Positions 12,398-22,561 of a stretch of 64,000 nucleotides of DNA are shown here, one piece after another. A program made the translations under genes and the position numbers. Under the pieces are notes generated by a model. It had not been told where the DNA came from and made no database searches. It was given only the letters and a program-made list of their open reading frames with translations. The DNA is from Sorex araneus (taxonomy: Eukaryota > Chordata > Mammalia > Eulipotyphla > Soricidae): contig NC_073306.1 in NCBI RefSeq assembly GCF_027595985.1, positions 81,641,599 to 81,705,598 of the forward strand, given 5' to 3'. The number at the start of each line of letters is the position of its first letter. Position 1 is the first letter of the stretch.

Positions 12398-12730
12398 CCC
12401 GCCCGGGGCGCACGTGGCGTGGGCTAATGGGCGTCCTGGCTCCGCTAGCCCCTCTCTGGGCTCCTCGTGGTGGTGGTGGTGGGGGCGTGGGGACGGACCC
12501 CGCGAGCAGCTGGAGGTGACGGCCGCACCGGCGGCCAGAGCTCCGTCTGAGAGGAAACGCCTGCCTCAGAGGGCTACGCGCTGAAGGCGGGGCCGGCAGG
12601 GTCTTTCCGCACCCTACTCGCCGCCTCTCAGTGATGTTTGGCGGGGCGGGAGCTCCCGCAGCCTCCCTGCCCGACGGGCCGCAGGTTCCCATGGCTTCCC
12701 CTACACCAATGGGCGTCGAGGCGGCGATTG

Positions 12731-12743
12731 TGGGAAATGTAGT
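12731..12743 (-). promoter_or_regulatory. ACTAYRNNNCCCR promoter element
   Basis: The minus strand reads ACTACATTTCCCA, a full match to the ACTAYRNNNCCCR motif that is enriched in mammalian bidirectional promoters (related to ZNF143-type ACTACAATTCCC sites). It sits between TMED5 exon 1 and the GC-box cluster. Confidence 0.7.
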
Positions 12744-12830
12744 TCCCGGCGAACGGGCTCTGACGCGCCCGTGAACCGCGCTCCCAGGCAGGCCCCGCGC
12801 CTCCGCCTTGATGCCCAAGGGGCCTGCGCA

Positions 12831-12903
12831 GAGGGCGGGGCCGGGGCGGGAGGGGGCGGGGCTCCCCGCCGGGGGGCGGGGCTCCCCGCCGAGGGGCGGG
12901 GCC
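12831..12903. promoter_or_regulatory. GC-box cluster (Sp1/KLF type) in 20-bp tandem repeat
   Basis: At least five GGGCGGGG-type boxes. From 12851 a 20-bp unit ending GGCGGGGCTCCCCGCC is repeated about 2.6 times (12851-12870, 12871-12890, 12891-12902). Likely Sp1/KLF binding; a G-quadruplex motif overlaps its left side. Confidence 0.75.
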
Positions 12904-12929
12904 TGGGCATCCGCAACGGCTCCCGCGGC

Positions 12930-13090
12930 CGTTCGAACTCGCCACCGCTCGGGGGTTCGCCGTTCCCACGCGTGTTGTCTGATGCTTCCACGCCCGGGGC
13001 TAGGAGGCGGTCCAGGGCTTCCAGGCGCTGGCGAGAGCGCGGCATGCGCCATCGTCAGCTGGATCTTGTGCCCAAGCTCCGACTTGGGTG
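12930..13090 (+). other. CCDC18: Probable noncoding exon 1 of CCDC18
   Basis: The first CCDC18 coding exon begins only two bases before its ATG, so an upstream exon is required. The best donor in the CpG island is GGGTG|GTGAGC, with the exon ending at 13090. Joined to the coding exon this would put G at -3 of the start codon. The left edge is arbitrary; only transcript data could place it. Confidence 0.4.
13041..13050. promoter_or_regulatory. NRF1-like site
   Basis: GGCATGCGCC is close to the NRF1 consensus (YGCGCAYGCGCR). A second similar site, GCGCCTGCGC, lies at 12037-12046 and a TGCGCA core at 12825-12830. Binding is inferred only. Confidence 0.4.
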
Positions 13091-14494
13091 GTGAGCCGCT
13101 CGTCCCTGGGAGGGTGGAAACCGACCTTCGTGGGGTGGGGGGTGTTTTGTCCCTTTCCGCTTGGACACGCTTCCTTTGGTTGTATTTTAGTTGGAGAAAA
13201 ATCGGAGAGGATGGTTATCTTCCTTTCCTTAACCTCTTCCAGATAACGTGGGATCAGTTCATGATACAGGACTGTTCTTATAAAATTGTGAACGAAAGGG
13301 CGGGAGAGACTGTGCTGCGGGTTCAGACACGGCCTTGCATGCAACTGACCCTGATTGGATCTGGTCCCCTGAGCAGAGAGCCAGGAGTAAAGCCCTGGAG
13401 AACGGACCGGTATAATAACCAACCAAACAAAAAAATAACTGTAAACTCTTTGCAAAAGGAGGAATCCCGACCCCCAGTCCTGTTAACTTACAGAAGAAGA
13501 ATCTTTGTTTTGGGGCACGATAGATGCACGTGTACTTAAACAAAACACAATGTTATTGAATCCAAAGATGATGTGATTCAGGGCCTGTGGGGTAGCACCA
13601 TGTGCTTTTATTCCTAAGTATAATTAGTGGAGATCGACCTTTTGCAGGACAGGGGTTAGGAGTACACACCTGGTGGACTGGGAAACCTTGCACTGCAGGG
13701 GGTCCAATCCTGGTCTTGAGATTGCAAAGCACACACACAGCCCTTTGCTCTTTGAGCTCTCTCCAGCCCCAGAAGATAGAGTTTTAACCATTGAGGTAGA
13801 AGGGGGAGGACTCTTGGACAATATATGCCACACTAGGAATATGGGAATACTTTGAATATCACACAGTATTCACTGATTTATCAGAAGTTGACGATTCTTA
13901 TGTTTTAAAATATACAGGAGAGTCTAGACAGAAAATCTAGTTCTGCGAAAACAGCATGGAAGGGCATTTTAGAATTTTTCTTAAATATCCATGACCTGTT
14001 TTGTTTTTGCCAGCCTGTAGAGAGAAAGATGTTGAAAAGATAAAGCAGACTGGGGACCTGATCCATTGCGTTTTGTCTGGGAGAGTTTTCTCACTTAAAT
14101 AGAAGCTGATTTGTGGAACCAAGAAGGGAAAGAGGTTAGAAAGTTTATTTTCTAAGATTCCATACCATCTCATTTAATTTTCTGCTGCAGTTCATATAGT
14201 AAGATGAGAACTTTCTTTTTTTATCTGCCTTTATTTTAGAAATTTGAGGTGGAGTATATTTTTTCACACTGTATTATCTGGATGAGGGGAAGGAAGGGTA
14301 TTTAGTAATCATGACTTACTCATTTTTTTCTTTCTTTTTGGGTCACACCTGGTGATGCACAGTGCTCTGGGGACCATATAGGATTCTGGGAATAGAACCC
14401 GGTCGGCCACATGCAAGGCAAATGCCCTACCCGCTGTGCTATTGCTCTAGCCCCATGACTTATTCAATGAAAATGTTGAGCTACTATTAATACA

Positions 14495-15357
14495 CAGGGC
14501 TCCTGACCTTTTTTAAAAAAAAAAAAATTAAACCTTTATTTAAATGCATGATTTACAAAATTGTTCATAAGATAGTTGTTTCAGGCATTCATTGTCCAAC
14601 ACCAGTCTCACCACCAGTGTGACCTTCTCTCCACCATTGTCCCCAGTTTCCTACCCACCCCCAAGCCTAACCCCTTGGCAGACACAAAACTATTTTATAT
14701 TGCTTGTTAGAACAAAATGGTAAGTGGAATTATGAAAAAAATAATTCAGTTAAAGAAAGCTTGAAAATTATTATATATCACACTGGGATTATTAAAGTCA
14801 CTAAGAATTTACTAAGCTGTTATTGCCATCTGTTATTGCTTTTGCTTTATTGAATCTAGTTGGCTTCTATGCTACTTTCCCATCTAATTTGCTTTGCTCC
14901 TTCTGGGCTATCAGTATTATGGAACTTGGAGGTGTAGTTCCAGGAACTCCAGGATCTGTCAAACTGGGATGATTCTCTGATTGCCCCCCTCCTACAGACC
15001 CCAGAGTTTTCAGCCCAAAGACAGGCGTACCCATGAATGTCATCAGGTTGGCTTAACATCTCTTCAGAGATTAGTTGTGAAGTTGGGCCATTGTTTACAT
15101 GGTGGGAGTCTGACTGCTGGAAAAAGAGAACAGTAGAGGCAAAGGTAGACTGACAACCCACCCACTCCAAGACCCCAGATTTTCAGCTCCAAAACTGGTG
15201 TCCCTGGGAGTTTCATTGGTTTGGCATCTCTGCAGAGATGAGTCATAGAGCAGTGAAGTTGGGCCAGTTTGTATGGCGACTGTTTTGGGTTATGGGTGTG
15301 ACTGCAGGGTTTAGGAGGGTGGGAAGCCTCTCTCACAGGCAGGGCTCCTGACCTTTT
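14495..15357 (-). mobile_element. L1-like insertion with 18-bp target-site duplication
   Basis: Flanked by perfect repeats CAGGGCTCCTGACCTTTT (14495-14512 and 15340-15357). The first 180 bp (TTTATTTAAATGCATGATTTACAAA, split here as TTTATTTAAATGC and ATGATTTAC, to CAACACCAGTCTCACCACCA) match the L1 3'-end fragment at 18640-18790, in minus orientation. The right part holds two diverged copies of a roughly 174-bp unit (from about 14984 and 15158). Confidence 0.7.
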
Positions 15358-15610
15358 AAGAGCTTGAGATGTGTTCAAAATTCCAGAAGGATGAGTGAAA
15401 GATGATACAGTAACAAAGGTAAATGTTATCTGAAAATCAACATTAACTTTAAATTACAGAAAGATCTACAGCTGTATTAGAGATTATAAAAACCCTAGTT
15501 TTATTGTGTTAGGGTATGTATTTTAATATAATTATAGGTCTTGGTATGGTAATATGGTGTAACCACACCATATTTGATGGAGTTCAGATAGTAGGTAACA
15601 AATCATAGAG

Positions 15611-15668
15611 AGTAATATATATTTATATATATATATATATACATACATACATACATACATATACACAC
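15611..15668. repeat. (TA)n/(CATA)n microsatellite
   Basis: TA repeats pass into CATA repeats directly before a type B SINE body that lacks its head. Confidence 0.85.
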
Positions 15669-15922
15669 ACCTCTCAGAGAGCCCGGCAAGCTACTGAGAG
15701 TATACTGCCCTCATGGGCAGAGCCTAGCAAGCTACCTGAGGCATATTCAATATGCCAAAAGTAGTAAGGATAGGTCTCATTCCCCTGACCCTGAAAGAAC
15801 CTTCAATTGTTGGGAAAGATGAGTAAGGAGATTGCTAAAATCTCAGGGCTGGGAGGAATAGAGACATTACTGGTGCCCGCTGGAGTAAATCGATGAGCAA
15901 CGGGATGACTGTGATGCAGTGA
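15669..15922 (+). repeat. SINE type B without tRNA-like head
   Basis: Begins at CCTCTCAGAGAGCCCGGCAA and ends ATCGATGAGCAACGGGATGA, CTGTGATGCAGTG. The head with the pol III boxes is missing, replaced by the adjacent microsatellite. It carries an extra internal stretch (about 15790-15860). Confidence 0.8.
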
Positions 15923-16628
15923 TATAGGTCTTAGTTTGGGAAGATTGTTTGGGCCAAAGCGGTATTCAGGGGTTACCTCTGGCTCTGTTCAGAAGTGACC
16001 CCTGGTGGTGCTTGGGGGACATGTGCAGTGCCTCAGATTCAAAGGAATTATTTGTATGTTTTCTATCAGGATTTTATCTGCAAAGGTATTTAGTAGAGAT
16101 TCACGCTGTTAAATAATTACAAGTTTAAGAGTCAAAGGCTTCATAAATTTCAAAATTAACCTGCCATCATTTTAATCTCTGGGGTTGTGGTGTTAATGTG
16201 TTTTTAAAATTTTACAACTATTGTGAGGGAAGGTGATCACCTTTACCTGTTCATAAATTGCCTTTAAAAAATATAAATGAGTGTTGGAGGCTAGAGAGTG
16301 AATATAGGGGTTAATTACTTGCTTGTATGTGGCTGAGCCAAGTTAGACTCCCACCCCAACCTCATAAACCACTAGAAGTAGTCCTTGAGCACCTTTGTGT
16401 AGTCAAAATCTCAAACGGAAGAGAAGAAAATATAAATGACTGTTATGATACAGATTTTACCAAATATCCAGAACCAGTAATGTGATGATGGAAGTTGAGA
16501 TACCTCATACTGAAATTAAGCTGTAAAATTTGAAAGTTGCAGTGTGACATAAGAGTCTTTGGATTCTAATAACTCAGGTTCAAATCTTGGGTTTACCATT
16601 GACATTTGTGTGACTCTGAGTCTGTCTT

Positions 16629-16630
<2 letters not shown>

Positions 16631-16668
<38 letters not shown>
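16631..16668. repeat. (GT)19 microsatellite
   Basis: Nineteen uninterrupted GT units followed by T-rich SINE remains. Confidence 0.95.
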
Positions 16669-16671
<3 letters not shown>

Positions 16672-17124
16672 GGTTATTTAGGCCACACTTGGCAGTACTT
16701 AGAGCTTAACCCTGACTCAGGGATCACTCCTGGTAGGCTCAGGGGAACATGTGTTGTGCTGGGGATCTTACCCTGGTTGCCCTTGTGCAAGGCAGATCCT
16801 TACTCTAGCCCACTTTGAGTAAGTTCTTTAATTGTCTTTTTCTTTAATGTGGAATAAAAATATTTACTTCACACCATTGTTTGGAGATTAAATGTGCTTT
16901 GCAAGAGGGAACAGTTAATAACCAATCAAACTTTTTGTTATGGCTTTGAACTGCAGAGAAATTTGTTGTTACTGTATTTTATTTTATTTTAAATAGCCAT
17001 GAAAGATTTCTGAACATTTGATCTAGAGAAATAAAAATTTTAATTCTATTTGGGTGAAAATATTTTGATTGACACCATGAATTCTTTTAGGCAAGGTACA
17101 AGAATTTTTTTTTTTTTTTAAGAA

Positions 17125-17258
17125 ATGGAATCTAGTTCATCAAACTTCTGTAACAAAGATAATGAAGAAGAAAGTTTGCTTGCAAATGTTGCTTCCTTAA
17201 GACATGAACTGAAGAGAACAGAATGGAGTTTGCAGAATGTAGGAGAAGAGTTATACAG
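17125..17258 (+). CDS. CCDC18: CCDC18 coding exon 2 with start codon
   Basis: A poly-T tract and AAG acceptor put the exon start at 17123, so the ATG at 17125 is only two bases into the exon. It encodes [19 protein letters not shown] and continues to GEELY, residues 1-44, ending CAG|GTAAAT in phase 2. The same start is used in the human protein. Confidence 0.95.
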
Positions 17259-17576
17259 GTAAATTAAATCACATAGAATTCATAGTGTGACTTTAATTAA
17301 TGCAAAGTCTATGAATTTTATTGTTTTGTTTTTCTGATGTCTTTAAAATAGGAAATAATTTCCTATAATTTTGAATATAACTCAGTTTAAGAAAAAATAG
17401 GATTAGAGAAGCAGGTACATATTATTAGAATATCTTTAATATTTTAGGATATGATACAAGATTTCTGTTTGGAACATAACCAGTATTTTATTTTCATAAT
17501 GTATTTGAGTTAATACATAAACTAAGAATTAAAATGTATGCTTTTTTTTTTTCTCTCTCTCTCTCTCTCTCACTAG
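17259..17576 (+). other. CCDC18: CCDC18 intron 2
   Basis: A short AT-rich intron of 318 bp without recognisable repeats apart from the poly-T and (TC)10 tract at its 3' end. Confidence 0.85.
17552..17571. repeat. (TC)10 microsatellite in a splice acceptor
   Basis: Ten TC units after 11 T, ending five bases before the AG|exon 3 junction; it forms the polypyrimidine tract. Confidence 0.9.
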
Positions 17577-17751
17577 TGGTAGTCCAAGTGAAAATTCCGA
17601 TTATGCCTCCAATCTGTCAAGGGGTGAAAGGTTCCTTCTGGAAGATCTTTCTCAACCTAGCCACCTTGGACTTTTGAACTTCTCATCTTATAAAAAAATC
17701 TGTAAAGTGAACAATAATAATACTGATTTTCAAAAAAAGACAAGCAATAAG
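17577..17751 (+). CDS. CCDC18: CCDC18 coding exon 3
   Basis: Acceptor CACTAG, preceded by poly-T and a (TC)10 tract. Residues 45-103, including SPSENSDYASNLSRGERFLL and LSQPSHLGLLNF. The chosen donor AAG|GTTATT is weak; an in-frame alternative AAA|GTGAAC at 17707 would drop 15 codons. The start is secure, the end less so. Confidence 0.82.
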
Positions 17752-18446
17752 GTTATTATTCTCTTTTGGATATGTCTACTTCAAAGTAGTTTTGGTTTTA
17801 GACTTGTTGCTTTAGGAATTTTTATTTCAGTATTTTCTTAACTATCTTTTATTTCCCATTTACTCTGATACTCACAATTTGTTGAATTTAAATATAACTG
17901 GTTAAAGTATACTTAAATGCTTAATTTGGATATGAGGTATTTAGTAACATGTAACTATTCTCTTTTTAATATACTTAAATTTTGACTTTCTGTTTTTAGT
18001 TTTGGGCCCATATTCTGCTATGCTCAGGGCTTACTCTTTGCTCTAGGCTCAGGGATCACTCCTGGTAGGGCTTATGGTACCATATGGGGCATCAGGGATC
18101 AAACCTGGGTAGTCACATGCAAGGCAATTGCTGTACTATCTCTCCAGCTCCTTTACCCCTAAATTGTGTGGATGACAGCAGACATCTTTCCCTGTTTGGA
18201 GAACAAACACTCATTCTTTCCCCTTGCCCTCTCTCTTACTCTGCTATACTATCTTTCTGTGTTTATCCTTCCTTTTGCAGTGCTTTTATCTCTCATTCTA
18301 CTCTTCTTTATTACCCTGCCCTTAGTACACATATGTACATTTAGAAATATCTGTATTTCGTAATCTAGTTGAAAATTTGCTCTCCTGACTTCAGAAAGCT
18401 TACAATTATGAGGTTGTCTTTTGGGGTTTTTTTTTATTTATTTTTT

Positions 18447-18628
18447 ATTTTTTTATTTTTTTTGCTTTTTGGGTCACAGCCAGCAATGCACAGGGGTCAC
18501 TCCTGGCTCATGCACTCAGGAATCACCCCTGGCGGTGCTCAGGGGACCATATGGGATGCTGGGATTTGAACCCGGGTTGGCCGCGTGCAAGGCAAACGCC
18601 CTACCCACTGTGCTATCACTCCAGCCCC
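18447..18628 (-). repeat. SINE type A, well preserved
   Basis: T-rich start, GCTTTTTGGGTCACAGCCAG, GGTTGGCCGCGTGCAAGGC, end CACTCCAGCCCC. Confidence 0.92.
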
Positions 18629-18845
18629 TGGGTTTTGTTTTTAAATAATTTCTTGTTTGATTAAGGAATCATGATTTACAAAATTATTGATAGTTGAGTT
18701 TTAGGCATTTCAACACCAGTCCCACCATCAGTGCCAACTTCTCTCTACCAGTGTTCCTATATTCCGATCCCCACCCTCACCTGTTATCTTAATAGACACG
18801 TTACAAAATTCTAGTGATTACAGCTCAGATCTTTTCGGTGTTGTT

Positions 18846-18904
18846 GAGCCATATATATAGCTACGTATATATATAGATAGATAGATATAGATATAGATAG
18901 ATAT
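18846..18904. repeat. TA/GATA simple repeat
   Basis: Imperfect TATA followed by GATA units, at the edge of an L1 3'-end fragment. Confidence 0.8.
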
Positions 18905-19057
18905 ACCATTCTCCCACATCACCAGTATAACTGAAATCCTGACCCCTGTTTGCCTCTTACTTCCCTTTTTCTTCTTCCTTCACCCCTTGATTTCTCTCCT
19001 TCTCTGTCCTTCTCTAGAGATTGTCCTTTTTGGTATTTCTGCTTTGTTTTTGTTTGT

Positions 19058-19230
19058 TTGTTTTTGGCTTTTGGGGTCACACCCAGCGATGCACAGGGGT
19101 TACTCTTGGCTCTGCACTCAGGAATTATGCCTGGTGGTGCTCTGGCGACCATATGGGATGCTGGGAATCAAACCCAGGTTGGCCACTTGTAAGGTAAACA
19201 CCCTCCTCACAGTAGTATCACTCTGGCCCC
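19058..19230 (-). repeat. SINE type A
   Basis: GGGGTCACACCCAGCGATGC, CTCTGCACTCAGGAATTA and CACTCTGGCCCC are all present; moderate divergence. Confidence 0.88.
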
Positions 19231-19688
19231 AAATTGTCTTTTTGTAAGGAAGTCACTTAACTGCTTAAGGAAGATGTTTGAAACTATATTTTAGAAAATG
19301 AATTCAAATTCCGTGTCTACAAAGATTACGCTTGGGAAATTTTATCATTATCTTAACTCAAATTCTAATTCTTTATGGATATAAAGTATATGATTTTATA
19401 TTATAAGTTTATATACACATTTCTTTTGTTTTACTTTTTTGTTTTAGATTTTGTTCAGGGATTACACCTGGCTCTGCACTCAGGAAATGCTCCAGGTAGT
19501 GCTCAGAGAACTATGTGGGATGCCAGAGATTGAACCTCTGTTGAACCTCCTGTATTATTTCTCCAGCCCCTATTTCTTAGTTAAAATCTTTGCTCTCAGT
19601 TAAACCAAAAGATTAATGGGGAAAAATAATAGTAATTCTATTAAAGACAATGAGTTTATCTAATATGTAAAGAGTTCTTGGAAAGTAG

Positions 19689-20186
19689 AAAGGATCAGTA
19701 GTCCTTGCACTCATTTGTGGAGTGTAGGGTAGCATCACATGAGGCTGACACCCAAGGACGGTAGATACGAGGGCCGGGGGATTGCCCTATAGCTGGAAGA
19801 CTGCTTCATGAGCAGAGGGGAGAAGGCAGATGGAATAGAGAAGGGATTACTAAGAAAATGATGGCTGGAGGAACCAGTTGGGATGGGAGATGCATGCCGA
19901 AAGTAGATAATGGACCAAACATGATAACCTTTCAGTGTCTGTGTTGCGAGCTATAATGCCCAAAAGTGGAGAAAGAGTATGGGGAATATTGTCTGCCATG
20001 GAGGCAGGGGGAGGGGAGGGTGGGAAAGAGGGGTTATACCCGGGATATTGGTGGTGGGAAATGTGCACTGGTGGAGGGATGGGTGTTTGATCATTGTGAG
20101 ATTGTAACCCAAACATGAAATCTTGTAACTATCTCACGGTGATTCAATACAATTTAAAAAATTTTAAAAAAAAGGGATCAGTTGTC
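19689..20186 (+). mobile_element. 5'-truncated L1 (3' end) with target-site duplication
   Basis: Ends in GTAACTATCTCACGGTGATT, CAATACAATTT and an A-run, the L1 3' end found several times in this window. Flanks AAAGGATCAGTAGTC (19689-19703) and AAGGGATCAGTTGTC (20172-20186) differ by two bases, a diverged target duplication. No coding part remains. Confidence 0.75.
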
Positions 20187-20688
20187 TAAAAGGGGAGCAA
20201 AATACATGAGTGAAAAAAATCTTCAAACAAATTAAAAGTTGTTCAATATCATTTAAAAAGAGATTCATATTGAAACTCCACTTAGGTCACAGTCTTTTTG
20301 ACACTGTACTTTGTTGTTGAAGTTGGGGGAAGTAGGCTCTCATTCTCGAACATTGTTAGTAGGAAGGCAAATGTGTAACCCCCATGAAGAGGCATTTGTT
20401 AATAGTATTTACCAAAATCACCATCACCAGTGTGGGGTTAGGGAGATCATACAGTGGGCATGGCATTGTGTGTGGCCAACCTGGGTTCAATCCCCAGCAC
20501 CACATATGGTCCCCTGTGCCACGCCAGGAGGGACCCCTAAGCACAAGCAGGAGTGACCCCTGAGCACTGCTGGGTGTGGGCCCAAAACAAAGAAAAAGAA
20601 AATCACCAATGTGTGCTTACCTTTGAAAATTCCATTTCTAGAAAACTACAGTAGAGTTACATTGCAAATCTATTAAAAAAGAAAAAGA

Positions 20689-20872
20689 GGGGCTGGAGCA
20701 GTAGCACAGCGGGTAGGGCATTTGCCTTGCACGCAGCTGACCCGGGTTCGATTCCCAGCATCCTATATGGTCCCCTGAGCACCGCCAGGAGTAATTCCTG
20801 AGTGCAGAGCCAGGAGTAACCCTTGAGCATCGCCGGGTGTGACCCAAAAAGCAAAAAAAAAAGAAAAAGAAA
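20689..20872 (+). repeat. SINE type A, well preserved
   Basis: GGGCTGGAGCAGTAGCACAG, B box GGTTCGATTCC intact, end GCCGGGTGTGACCCAAAAAG and a mixed A-rich tail. Confidence 0.93.
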
Positions 20873-21033
20873 AAGAGGCATTGCTATGTCAGATAATTAG
20901 AAAAGTGTTCAATAGTAGGAGATTGAATATGTATGCCACAGAAATCATAGCTGAGGGAAAAGAGAAAACTAAAAAGGGAGAGTCTCCCTGTCCTTAGTGT
21001 GGAGAGATTGCCAAGATACATATAGAGAAAAAT

Positions 21034-21259
21034 ATAAAACGCCAAACCAGGGGCTGGAGTGATAGCACAGCGGGTAGGGCGTTTGCCTTGCACGCGGCCG
21101 ACCCGGGTTCGAATCCCAGCATCCCATATGGTCCCCTGAGCACTGCCAGGGGTAATTCCTGAGTGCATGAGCCAGGAATGATCCCTGTGCATTGCCGGGT
21201 GTGACCCAAAAAGCAAAAAAAAAATAAAAATAAAAAAAAAAAAATAAAACGCCAAACCA
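21034..21259 (+). repeat. SINE type A, young, with perfect 16-bp target duplication
   Basis: SINE body 21050-21243 with A box TAGCACAGCGGG and B box GGTTCGAATCC, both matching pol III promoter consensus. Direct repeats ATAAAACGCCAAACCA at 21034-21049 and 21244-21259 are identical, so this is one of the most recent insertions in the window. Confidence 0.96.
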
Positions 21260-21912
21260 TATATCATGTGAGAATTTTGCTCTTGGTTTGAGTGGAACCC
21301 TGGCCAGCAGTGCTAGTGACTGAGCGCACCCCCCCCACCCCGTCCAGTCTTATCGCTTATATGTGAAAATACTGGAATACAAGCTTTAATAAACTCTGTA
21401 ACTCAGTAACTCATCTATTTAAATAGTGTCCTTTTTTATTACTATATGATCGGTATTATAAACATTGACAAACAGTAAACTTATAAAATGGTTACCTATT
21501 AAAGGGGATTGAGGCTTCTGTGTATACTTTTCCTTTGACATTTTTACTTTTGAGTTATATCAATATATTACTCTAAAAATTTGACTCATGCCTTTAAATC
21601 CTGAATTTTTATGAAAAACATCTATAAAATATGTGTTCTGAAAAGTAATAGAAATGGATATACAGTGTAAGAAGTACTTTACCTATTCAGTTTATTGTTG
21701 GAAGACATTTGGGATTTTTACTTATTGTCGATTTTTATTTTAACTATAGTATGAATATTTTCATATCTTTAGGGGCAAAAGTACTATCATACTTTGTATC
21801 ATACATAGAAGTTTCTTTCTTGTGCACAAGAACGATATGGTTGGGTCTTCACGTTTTTGCGGATACCCAGGAATTTTATAAAATACATGTTTATTTTTGA
21901 AACTTATTTTTG

Positions 21913-22162
21913 TTAGCGATAACACAGCGGTTGGGTGTTCGCCTTTCATGTGGCCGACCCGTGTTCGATTCCTCCGCTCCTCTCGGAGAGCCCGGCAAGC
22001 TACCGAGAGTATGGAGCCCGCACAGCAGAGCCTGACAAGCTACCCGTGCGTAGTGGATATGCCAAAAACAGTAACAATAAGTCTCAGTGAGAGACGTTAC
22101 TGGTGCCCACTCGAACAAATCGATGAGCAACGGGATGACAGTGAATACAGTGACAGTGAATT
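21913..22162 (+). repeat. SINE type B
   Basis: Begins within the head (TTAGCGATAACACAGCGG), B box variant GTGTTCGATTCC, body CTCTCGGAGAGCCCGGCAAG and CTACCGAGAGTATGGAGCC, end CAACGGGATGACAGTG with a short ACAGTGA tail. Confidence 0.9.
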
Positions 22163-22182
22163 TTTGTTGTTGTTGTTTGTTT

Positions 22183-22353
22183 TGTTTGGGGGCTACACAA
22201 GACTGTGCTTACTCCAGGCTCACTATTCAGGGATTAGTACTCAGAGATCACTTCTGGCAGTGCTTGGAGACCAAATGGGGTGTCAGGGATAGAACCCAAG
22301 TCAGCCACTTGCAAAGCAAGTACCTTATCAACTGTATTAACTCTCTGTCCCCT
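22183..22353 (-). repeat. SINE type A, diverged
   Basis: Recognisable as CACTTCTGGCAGTGCTTGG, GAACCCAAGTCAGCCACTTG and TTAACTCTCTGTCCCC; old. It abuts a type B SINE in the opposite orientation. Confidence 0.7.
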
Positions 22354-22561
22354 CCAAACTATATTTGTAAACTGTACATGTGCACCAGTAGTGGAGGAGG
22401 AAGTGCTAATTGTCTTGTATATCCTTGCCCAATAGTCAGTATATTTCTTACTCATTTTTTGACTTAGTTATTTTAATTGAAAAATTTTCATCTTTTTTTA
22501 GAAATTGAACTTAATGCTTAATGACATAATCCAAAATAACTTAATCTTTTTCATTTTTCAG

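Larger units (their letters stand above)
11880..13130. promoter_or_regulatory. CpG island, bidirectional TMED5/CCDC18 promoter
   Basis: The only long stretch in the window with very high GC and abundant CpG. It holds TMED5 exon 1 (minus) and the likely first exon of CCDC18 (plus). No TATA box is apparent near either gene start; instead there are clustered GC boxes, an ACTACATTTCCCA element and NRF1-like sites, typical of broad housekeeping promoters. The exact transcription starts cannot be read from sequence. Confidence 0.9.
13091..17122 (+). other. CCDC18: CCDC18 intron 1
   Basis: Leaves the CpG island and becomes AT-rich. Decayed SINE pieces at about 13300-13430 (plus), 13570-13775, 14326-14455 (minus), 15930-16050, 16280-16420 (plus) and 16670-16815 (minus). 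Nothing recognised in about 13780-14320 and 16820-17100. Confidence 0.65.
17752..22561 (+). other. CCDC18: CCDC18 intron 3
   Basis: Contents beyond listed copies: minus-strand SINE remains at about 17995-18155 and 19440-19570, an L1 3'-end piece in minus orientation at about 18640-18790, a GATA-type repeat at 18846-18904, and a plus-strand SINE at about 20430-20590. About 21260-21900 shows nothing recognisable. Confidence 0.7.

Noticed and set aside
11931-13052. Very long open frame (373 codons) on the minus strand across the CpG island.
   Set aside because: High-GC sequence rarely contains stop codons; the translation is P/A/R/G-rich without domain, overlaps TMED5 exon 1 in another frame and runs through its splice donor.
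12808-13539. 243-codon plus-strand frame across the CCDC18 side of the CpG island.
   Set aside because: Same GC effect, then runs into a decayed SINE; it does not connect with the known CCDC18 start at 17125.
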